Source: Clostridiales bacterium (GTDB lineage: Bacteria > Bacillota > Clostridia > Lachnospirales > Lachnospiraceae). Taken from it: a DNA stretch of 35,631 bases. This document shows positions 1 through 5,408 of the stretch, one piece after another. Made by a program: the position numbers and the translations under genes. Within the stretch, counting starts at the first letter, position 1. Each line of letters opens with the position of its first letter. The notes below the pieces were generated by a model, which was not told where the DNA came from, searched no databases, and saw only the letters and a list, made by a program, of their open reading frames with translations. The DNA lies in NCBI GenBank assembly GCA_020860365.1, contig JAJBUL010000091.1, positions 1-35,631 on the forward strand, in the 5' to 3' direction.

Positions 1-770
1 TTCTGTCGGAACCATGCATTGCACACCTTGTCCCGGTGGGCAAAAGCAAAATCCAGATCGTCCGTCCAGCCGGTATGACCGGTGATGATTTTGGGACAGA
101 GGTTTCGGCTGCGGAGCCTTTCCTCCAGCGCTGCCAGAGATCGGAATGCCAGCTTGTTGTCCTCGGCCAGCACGTTGATGAAGCTGCGGCCCCCGTCCGG
201 GCCAAACCACAGCGTATCCCCGGTAAACAGATACGCCCCGTCAACAAGGTAAACGATGTGCCCCCAGGTGTGGCCGGGTACCAGGAAGCACTCAATCTGA
301 ATATCTCCAATAGAAAATACCTGACCATCCCGCAAAAGTACCTTCGGGTTTTCGATACGCACCTGGGGTAGCTTATAAAATCCGTAGTACACCCTGCGTC
401 GTTTTTCGCCGGTGAGGTAGCGGTTTTCCTCCTCTCCAATATAGAGCGTGGCGTCCTGAAACAGACCTGCGCTGTCCGCCTCCACTGCACCCACATGGTC
501 GGTGTCCTGATGGGTGATAAGGATATGTCGGATGGCGGCAGGATCGACTTCCAGCCAGCTCATCTTTTCCTCCAGCCGGTCATAGTTATAGCCCGCATCG
601 ATCATAATCGTGGTGCCGTTTTTCGTGTAAAAAAAGATGTTTGCCACAAACTCCCGGACGCAGGCAACGTGGTCGTCAATCCATCCTGTGTTCAGGGGCT
701 TGAAAATCTCCTTGCCCCGATAGAGCAGTGCCATAGCCTTTTCCTGAAATTCTGATGCTGATTTTGACAT
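1..770 (-). CDS. MBL-fold metallo-hydrolase, C-terminus cut by window edge
   Basis: Metallo-beta-lactamase-fold hydrolase of unknown substrate; 256 codons are visible and the 3' end lies outside the window. The metal site is an HxDxDH-type variant of the usual HxHxDH (THQDTDHVG, His87, Asp89, Asp91, His92), a form found in a subgroup of the superfamily. It is followed by the later signature segments PGHTWGH, FTGDTLWFG and ITGHTGW, as expected for the second metal ligands and conserved loops. No signal peptide, so probably cytoplasmic. The ATG at 770 is preceded by a GAGGG-type ribosome binding site. It lies 106 bases downstream of the methyltransferase on the same strand and may share its regulated promoter. 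The substrate (lactone, thioester, phosphodiester or other) cannot be told from the sequence. Confidence 0.85.
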   Translation of the reverse strand, partial: MSKSASEFQEKAMALLYRGKEIFKPLNTGWIDDHVACVREFVANIFFYTKNGTTIMIDAGYNYDRLEEKMSWLEVDPAAIRHILITHQDTDHVGAVEADSAGLFQDATLYIGEEENRYLTGEKRRRVYYGFYKLPQVRIENPKVLLRDGQVFSIGDIQIECFLVPGHTWGHIVYLVDGAYLFTGDTLWFGPDGGRSFINVLAEDNKLAFRSLAALEERLRSRNLCPKIITGHTGWTDDLDFAFAHRDKVCNAWFRQ

Positions 771-876
771 GTTTCATCCCTCTTTTCCCAATCGCTTTAC
801 CAAATCCACATCATCAGGGAAATGGTGTCCCTCCCACGGCCAAAACCGGCAGCATGGGAAGCATAGACAGAAACGC

Positions 877-1572
877 TCATGGGTTATATACCCCTTTCCG
901 GCAGGTGAAGCAAGCTATGGATTTCACAGTGCTAAACTCTACTGCCTCATACTGCCGCTCCAGCCGCTGCTTCAGACTGTCCGCTGTTTCATAGGGTGGA
1001 GTGAAGAACCCCTTCGATTCATAGAGATGCCGGATGAACCAATCTGTCCGGGCAGTTTCCCCGGCAACGTAAAAACAACCGCAGAAACAGCCACCAGGCT
1101 TTAAGACCCGAAACACTTCCCGGTAAGCCGCTTCTTTATCGGGAAAAGCATGAAATCCATTGAGAGAAAGTACGATGTCAAAACTGCCGTCCGGGAAGGG
1201 CAAATTTCCCACATCCCCTTGATGAAAGCAGACATGGGTCAGCCCGTCCCGTTTTGCTCTTCTTTGCGCACGGGACATCATGTCCTCAGAATAGTCCAGA
1301 CAACTGATGTTCGCATCAGGCAGTTTTTGATAGATCGGCATGGTCAGCACGCCGGTACCTACCGGCACCTCCAGCAGCGAACCGGAGAAAGCCTCCGGAA
1401 TACCGGAAAGCGCACGGGACAGATATTCAACGTTTTCCGTCTGTCCCATATCCCACACCAGTCTGCACACGGCTTTGCCCAGCAGGGTAGAACAGGTAAT
1501 CATACCATCATAAAAAGTTGCTCCTTTACCCAATGCGCGATATGCGGATTTGATTTCCTCGTGTTTGCTCAT
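877..1572 (-). CDS. class I SAM-dependent methyltransferase
   Basis: A 231-aa class I (Rossmann-fold) methyltransferase. Motif I is LLEVPVGTGVLT (residues 67-77, the acidic-x-G-x-G loop in a variant form), the acidic SAM-ribose residue is in CLDYSEDMM (91-99), and motifs II/III are GDVGNLPFPDGSFDIV and VFRVLKPGG. This UbiE/Methyltransf_11-like arrangement gives no hint of the methyl acceptor. No membrane segment. The ribosome binding site is weak. The gene has its own promoter with a perfect palindrome just downstream of the -10 box (1596-1611), suggesting repressor control, and it is followed by the MBL hydrolase. A methyltransferase with an inducible operator could be a detoxification or resistance enzyme, but that is inference. 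The catalytic fold is secure, the role unknown. Confidence 0.88.
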   Translation of the reverse strand: MSKHEEIKSAYRALGKGATFYDGMITCSTLLGKAVCRLVWDMGQTENVEYLSRALSGIPEAFSGSLLEVPVGTGVLTMPIYQKLPDANISCLDYSEDMMSRAQRRAKRDGLTHVCFHQGDVGNLPFPDGSFDIVLSLNGFHAFPDKEAAYREVFRVLKPGGCFCGCFYVAGETARTDWFIRHLYESKGFFTPPYETADSLKQRLERQYEAVEFSTVKSIACFTCRKGVYNP

Positions 1573-1595
1573 AACGTTCCATCCATCTACCAGTT

Positions 1596-1644
1596 GTTAG
1601 TAATTACTAACTCGCATTGTAACAGATATCAATGGAGAAATCAA
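1596..1644 (-). promoter_or_regulatory. methyltransferase promoter with palindromic operator
   Basis: Read on the minus strand, TTGATT (1639-1644), a 17-base spacer and TACAAT (1616-1621) form a good sigma-A-type promoter. Four bases further downstream lies the perfect 16-bp palindrome GTTAGTAATTACTAAC (1596-1611), which covers the expected transcription start. This is the layout of an operator for a small dimeric repressor of the TetR or MarR type. No such repressor gene is visible in the window; it may lie beyond the left edge. The promoter call rests on sequence match only. Confidence 0.65.
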
Positions 1645-1872
1645 TACAGAACCTGAGCGATTGCAGACCAAAGCAGAGACTACCGGACGATAACATACCA
1701 CAAAAAACGGAGCAAATGCACGGGCAGCATTCGCCCCGCACCAGCTCCACAAAAGACTGGGGAGATACCGGCGGGCCATCCTGTGAAACTCATTGTCAAA
1801 TGGAGCATTTTTACTCTTTGAGAGTTGGAGAAGAATCTGCCGGTAGTTAAACACTTTGGAGAGGTAGATACC

Positions 1873-2226
1873 TCTCTTTCTTACGGCAGTATCTCTGACA
1901 CTGATTGTGTTCTTCATAAGAGCTGTGAACAGTCTCTCAGTCTCTGGTGCATTGCCACTCTTTAAAGCTTCACAAAAGGCTGATACTGTTACACCATCCT
2001 GAGCGATCTTCTTTTCAAACAGCTTTAACACAAAATCTCTGAAGATGCTGCGGACTTCTGTGTTCGGAATTGTAAGACGCACCATATTGCCCGACGAAGT
2101 TTCGCTCTGGGTCAGATAACCCGTGGCATACAACAGACTCCACATATTTTCTACGCTGTCGTACATCGTATCGTAAGTGAGCTGTTCTTCTATCTTTTTC
2201 TGGACGCTTTCCCCAGAAATAAGCCT
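1873..2226 (-). pseudogene. DUF1703-type AAA-ATPase/nuclease remnant
   Basis: This stretch encodes a middle-to-C-terminal segment typical of the AAA-ATPase-like proteins with a PD-(D/E)XK-like tail (DUF1703 group) common in gut Firmicutes and Bacteroidetes: SGESVQKKIEEQLTYD, NMWSLLYATGYLT, RLTIPNTEVR, AFCEAL and TISVRDTAVRK in the family order. The N-terminal Walker A/B ATPase part is missing: an in-frame stop closes the frame at 2227-2229 and only 24 bases separate it from the ddaH stop. The C-terminal nuclease part is also absent, since the frame loses similarity after VRKR near 1873 and runs unrelated to about 1597. I read it as a decayed fragment. The family's function is not well established. 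Confidence 0.7.
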
Positions 2227-2250
2227 TCATGCCACTATATCATCCCCCTG

Positions 2251-3021
2251 TTAAAACCGCAGGCTCAGACAGCTCAGCCCTCCATCGATTTTCCTGTATT
2301 CTGAAGTGTCGACAAGAATCACATCATACCCGGCATTCCTTACAATCTGTGCCGTCTTTGGGAAATTTGCCGGGACGATAACATGATCATTCACCCAGAT
2401 GCAGTTTGCCGCATAGGCTTCTTCCTCTGGAATAATGAATTTGTGATATTCTTTAAATTCCGACTTCACGATAAACTCCCCAGTCACCAGCATATTATTA
2501 TGCTCAATATAATTAACGCCGGTTTTCAGATGGAGTACATTCTCAAGCTTTACTTCAGATCCGGACAAACCATACTTCTCCAGTATTGTAATAAACTGCC
2601 GGATTCCTTCCGCATTCGTGCGGGCAGAACGGCCAACATAAAAATGATCCCCCACCATCATGACATCTCCGCCCTCCAGGGTACCTGGTGCCTGGATGTA
2701 TTCCATGCAGTCCTCTCGGTAAAACTGCCGGATAACCGGGATCATAGCTTCCACTTCTTTATTTCTGGAATCTGCGCCCGGATTGGTAATGATGGCGCAG
2801 CTGCGCGTCAGTACCGCCGTATCCTCCACAAAACAGGAATCCGGAAAATCCTCATCTGCATCAAGAACCGTCACGGTTACTCCGCAGCTTTTGAGCGCAT
2901 CTATGTAGGCGTCATGCTGTTTTAATGTCAGGGCATAATCCGGTTTCCCCAGTTCTGGCGCTGAAGTGATGCCCTCCGTAATACGGCTGCATGGCCTTTT
3001 CACAATTACATTTTTAAACAT
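2251..3021 (-). CDS. ddaH: dimethylarginine dimethylaminohydrolase-like guanidino hydrolase
   Basis: A 256-aa enzyme of the amidinotransferase/guanidine-modifying superfamily, closest in length and motifs to bacterial DDAH, which converts N-omega-methylated arginines to citrulline and methylamines. The catalytic triad is visible: Glu116 in TLEGGDVMMVGDHFYVGRS, His164 in VLHLKTG, and Cys251 in DGGLSCLSLRF. The substrate-side motif PDSCFVEDTAV is also present. The start at 3021 is chosen because a strong AAGGAGGAAAG site precedes it; the longer frame would run into the upstream gene. It starts 14 bases after the shikimate dehydrogenase stop, so the two are almost certainly co-transcribed. The true substrate could be another guanidino compound. 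Confidence refers to the family. Confidence 0.88.
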   Translation of the reverse strand: MFKNVIVKRPCSRITEGITSAPELGKPDYALTLKQHDAYIDALKSCGVTVTVLDADEDFPDSCFVEDTAVLTRSCAIITNPGADSRNKEVEAMIPVIRQFYREDCMEYIQAPGTLEGGDVMMVGDHFYVGRSARTNAEGIRQFITILEKYGLSGSEVKLENVLHLKTGVNYIEHNNMLVTGEFIVKSEFKEYHKFIIPEEEAYAANCIWVNDHVIVPANFPKTAQIVRNAGYDVILVDTSEYRKIDGGLSCLSLRF

Positions 3022-3035
3022 ATCGCTTTCCTCCT

Positions 3036-3902
3036 TCAGATATGCAGATACTCCTTCATATGAGCGATCGGCATATCCTGGCCGGTCCAAAGCCGAAAAG
3101 CCTCCGCTCCCTGAAACAACATCATCGGAAAACCGTTCATCGTGTCACAGCCGGCTTCCCTGGCCATTTTCAGAAATTTCGTTTGGGGCGGTGCGTAAAT
3201 CACATCCGTCACCAGCATGCCTGGCTTGAAAAAACTGATATCCGGTATGTAGGTCCATTCCTTCTGAGGCGTCATGCCAACCTCCGTCGCGTTGGCGAGC
3301 AGATCACTGTCATGAATCTGTTCCTTCAGCATATCCAGATCCTCCAGCCCATAGAGCGTCGTCCGACAACCGAGCTCCTCATTCAGAAGACGGGTCGTCT
3401 CCTTCACCCGATCCCAGTATTTATCATGAATATTGAAAATAGACATCTCCCGGACGCCGCTCAGCGCCGCCTGCACCTGAATCGCTTTCGCTGCTCCCCC
3501 GGCTCCGACAATGGTCATTTTCTTTCCTTTGACATCAAACCCGTGTTCCGAAAGCCCGCGTATGTATCCAATCCCATCCGTAATATGCCCGGTCAACACC
3601 CCGTCGTCATTAATAATCGTATTCACCGCACCGCAGAGCTTCGCTTCCGGCGTCAGCTTATCCAGATACTGCATCACAGCGATTTTATTCGGCATGGAAA
3701 TATTTCCGCCCCGGATCTTCAGCGCCCGCATCGACGCAATTGCCTCACGCAGATTGCTCTGGTCAACCTCAAAACAGAGGTATGCATAATCCAGTCCCAG
3801 ACAGGACAGCGCCTCGTTGTGCATGGCCGGCGAACTCGAATGCCGGATCGGGTACGCCATTAAAGTCAGAAGCTCTGTATGCCCCGTAATTCTCATTCCC
3901 AT
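3036..3902 (-). CDS. quinate/shikimate dehydrogenase (AroE/YdiB family)
   Basis: A 288-aa shikimate dehydrogenase-family protein, which interconverts 3-dehydroshikimate/shikimate (or dehydroquinate/quinate) with NAD(P)H. The substrate half shows SSSPAMHN (22-29), NISMPNK with Lys73, GAVNTI with Asn94 and TDGIGY with Asp109. The nucleotide half has the dinucleotide loop TIVGAGGAAKAIQ (130-142), and the C-terminus has the family's GFPMMLFQGAEAF. The MPNK form and 288-aa length are more like YdiB than the biosynthetic AroE (about 270 aa). No other shikimate-pathway gene is nearby, which also argues for a catabolic or peripheral role. It sits between an isochorismatase-family hydrolase and the DDAH-like gene on the same strand. 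GAAAGGA precedes the first ATG at 3902; a second ATG two codons on is possible. Confidence 0.9.
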   Translation of the reverse strand: MGMRITGHTELLTLMAYPIRHSSSPAMHNEALSCLGLDYAYLCFEVDQSNLREAIASMRALKIRGGNISMPNKIAVMQYLDKLTPEAKLCGAVNTIINDDGVLTGHITDGIGYIRGLSEHGFDVKGKKMTIVGAGGAAKAIQVQAALSGVREMSIFNIHDKYWDRVKETTRLLNEELGCRTTLYGLEDLDMLKEQIHDSDLLANATEVGMTPQKEWTYIPDISFFKPGMLVTDVIYAPPQTKFLKMAREAGCDTMNGFPMMLFQGAEAFRLWTGQDMPIAHMKEYLHI

Positions 3903-3983
3903 AATCAGATGAATCCTTTCAGATTTTTTCTATTATCACTTGTCAAATATATCATTTGTAACATGTATTTTAAGGATTATCTA

Positions 3984-4544
3984 TTATTCCTGCGTCATGC
4001 TTTGATGCCGAAGAATCTCTTCAACCGCCTGATCTGCCACAATCACTCTTTCTTTGGTGATACAGCTTTTCAGGACAATCAATGCCGCTTCGTGTTCCCG
4101 GACGCCGGAGGTGGATGCACAGAGATCTTCAATCACGGAACAGTCTACCAGATCATTGTAAAAGTCGAACGCGCTGTGCAGCACACAGCATCCGGTATTG
4201 ACGCCGGTAAAATAGACCTTTTCGACGCCATTTTCCCGCACAAACTGCCGCATTTCCCCATTCCAGCAGCTGTATTTGTCCTTCTGGAAGATCCACTGCA
4301 TCCGCGGCCGCAGCGAATCAAGAATCCTGGCCTCTTTTGTTCCGGCCATACAGGCCTTCCATCCTTCAAAGCGATAGCACGCGGTCTGTTCGTGGTTCAC
4401 ATAGCAGGTACCGGCAACCAGAACATTGGCATCTTCCTCTTCCAGCCGATCCAGGAAACGCAGGATTTTCTGATCCAGTCCTTTCGTATACACATTCTGA
4501 AATCCGTTTTGCATATCAATAATTAATATTAAGGTTTTACCCAT
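3984..4544 (-). CDS. isochorismatase-family cysteine hydrolase
   Basis: A 186-aa cysteine hydrolase of the isochorismatase/nicotinamidase superfamily. The triad is present: Asp10 in LIIDMQNGF, Lys88 in QKDKYSCW, and Cys120 in GVNTGCCVLHSAFD, which also has the usual residues before the nucleophile. Members hydrolyse nicotinamide, N-carbamoyl or ureido compounds, or isochorismate; specificity cannot be read from sequence. No signal peptide. The ATG at 4544 follows AAGGGGAA. The gene is the promoter-proximal member of a probable operon with the shikimate dehydrogenase (81-base gap) and DDAH-like gene, and has a candidate promoter and inverted repeat directly upstream. Confidence 0.88.
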   Translation of the reverse strand: MGKTLILIIDMQNGFQNVYTKGLDQKILRFLDRLEEEDANVLVAGTCYVNHEQTACYRFEGWKACMAGTKEARILDSLRPRMQWIFQKDKYSCWNGEMRQFVRENGVEKVYFTGVNTGCCVLHSAFDFYNDLVDCSVIEDLCASTSGVREHEAALIVLKSCITKERVIVADQAVEEILRHQSMTQE

Positions 4545-4580
4545 AGAATTCCCCTTACAATCGAAATGAATTGACCATGA

Positions 4581-4643
4581 GAACAGCAGGCTTCTGTTCC
4601 GAACGGTTCCATCATTGTATCATAGAACTCTAAAAATTGACAG
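4581..4643 (-). promoter_or_regulatory. candidate promoter and inverted repeat upstream of the hydrolase operon
   Basis: On the minus strand, CTGTCA (4638-4643), an 18-base spacer and TACAAT (4614-4619) form a plausible promoter for the isochorismatase-aroE-like-ddaH genes. Between it and the start codon is GAACAG-7-CTGTTC (4581-4599), a spaced dyad that could be an operator. The -35 hexamer occupies the same bases as the -35 of the divergent plus-strand promoter at 4637-4665. Confidence 0.45.
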
Positions 4644-4665
4644 AGGATTTTCAGACAATTATAAC
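4637..4665 (+). promoter_or_regulatory. plus-strand promoter ahead of XRE remnant
   Basis: TTGACA (4637-4642), a 17-base spacer and TATAAC (4660-4665): a near-consensus sigma-A promoter reading rightward into the XRE remnant. Its -35 box overlaps the -35 of the minus-strand promoter, so the two directions should compete for polymerase. It may be a relic of an autoregulated regulator gene. Confidence 0.5.
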
Positions 4666-4677
4666 ACTCCTTTACAT

Positions 4678-4794
4678 GATATCGCCAGACTGGATATTTC
4701 CGTACCCGCACGGCTTTGTACCGCCCTGGGCTGTACGATCGAAGACCTGCTGGAATTCATTCCGGCAGAAAATATTGATGGCAAATCCATTTGA
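4678..4794 (+). pseudogene. remnant of an XRE/Cro-type regulator
   Basis: The plus frame ending in TGA at 4792-4794 encodes RLCTALGCTIEDLLEFIP followed by a short tail. That matches the C-terminal helices of the small Cro/C1-type regulators common in Clostridia, whose usual form is 'ICTALNCTIDDIIEFIPE'. The DNA-binding helix-turn-helix that should precede it is missing: upstream codons in this frame are open but show no HTH pattern and no start with a ribosome binding site. A near-consensus promoter remains just upstream. I interpret this as an internally deleted regulator gene. Confidence 0.55.
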
Positions 4795-4819
4795 CCTCTT
4801 ATCATTGATCCTGTATAAT
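4791..4819 (+). promoter_or_regulatory. promoter of the 90-aa orphan gene
   Basis: TTGACC (4791-4796), a 17-base spacer and a perfect TATAAT (4814-4819), reading rightward. The transcription start would fall near 4826, giving a leader of about 60 bases to the ATG at 4889. The -35 box overlaps the stop codon of the XRE remnant. Confidence 0.65.
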
Positions 4820-4888
4820 CCCTTTATCGAATAGAAATGCTTCGGCTGACACTCGTAACGGCCAAAAGAGAGGATTGTGAGAAGCACT

Positions 4889-5161
4889 ATGGAACATTCT
4901 TTTTTTACATTAAAAGGCCAGATTTCTCTGGCCTTTCTGAAGAAAAGCAAGTTTACCGGCAGCTACCGGGAAATGAGGTATATCCTTTTTATCAAAGATG
5001 GACAGCTGATAGCCGCGACTTACCCACAGCCCTATTGCTGGGAATGTACACCGGAGGAACAGAAAACCTGTCAGTCCTTTGAAGTCTCCAATGACGGCCT
5101 GGATGCCGCTGTGACGTGGCTGAATGAAGCTTATGGAAACAGCTTTGCCAGAGAAGCATGA
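4889..5161 (+). CDS. small hypothetical protein, 90 aa
   Basis: I do not recognise a family. The 90-aa product (MEHSFFTLKG... to ...GNSFAREA) has no signal peptide or membrane segment. A central YILFIKDGQLIAATYPQPY looks like a beta-hairpin core, followed by a CWEC pair plus one further cysteine and an acidic C-terminal helix (DGLDAAVTWLNEAYG). It is a lone plus-strand gene among minus-strand genes. Support for it being real is the TTGACC-17-TATAAT promoter, a candidate terminator after the stop, and no competing minus-strand gene. The start is uncertain: GTG at 4877 lies only two bases after AGAGAGGA, while ATG at 4889 is 14 bases after it; I prefer 4889. Confidence 0.6.
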   Translation: MEHSFFTLKGQISLAFLKKSKFTGSYREMRYILFIKDGQLIAATYPQPYCWECTPEEQKTCQSFEVSNDGLDAAVTWLNEAYGNSFAREA

Positions 5162-5190
5162 ACCTTTTCCGCGCACTGCCAGTGAAGAAC

Positions 5191-5224
5191 CGCCTGGTCG
5201 AAGACCGGGATTCTCTTTCCTTTG
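5191..5224 (+). terminator. candidate terminator of the 90-aa gene
   Basis: CCTGGTC (5193-5199), loop GAA, GACCGGG (5203-5209) form a 7-bp stem with one G-T pair, followed by a T/C-rich run. It lies 31 bases after the stop of the 90-aa gene. The opposite strand has no T-tract, so it would not terminate the convergent LRR gene. Confidence 0.4.
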
Positions 5225-5259
5225 CCGCATTCATGGTTTACCGTCTGCTTTGCAACCGA

Positions 5260-5408
5260 CTACTTCGAGATCATCACTGCAGTTTTCGTGCTCCATGCGG
5301 AATAACAGGTCGTTCCATTCACAGTCTTATAGGTACGGATCCGCACATAGTAAGTCACACCTTTGGTAAGTCCGGTTAATGTCTTGCTTACAGACGATTT
5401 GCCGGATA
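5260..5408 (-). pseudogene. displaced C-terminal codons of the LRR-CAP protein
   Basis: In the frame one base off from the main ORF, this stretch reads ISGKSSVSKTLTGLTKG, then YYVRIRTYK and a TAG stop at 5260-5262. These are the expected final strands of a fibronectin type III-like repeat. Adding one A to the coding-strand A6 run (5409-5414 on the plus strand) joins it to the upstream frame and gives a protein of about 866 aa. Either the base is lost in this genome, the run was miscalled, or the product is made by slippage. Confidence 0.75.

Noticed and set aside
1597-1872. Continuation of the DUF1703 frame as a real C-terminal domain
   Set aside because: After VRKR the translation loses family similarity and runs into the methyltransferase promoter and palindrome.
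3879-4526. 215-codon plus-strand frame opposite the isochorismatase-family gene
   Set aside because: It is antisense to a gene with an intact catalytic triad and has no domain pattern or ribosome binding site.
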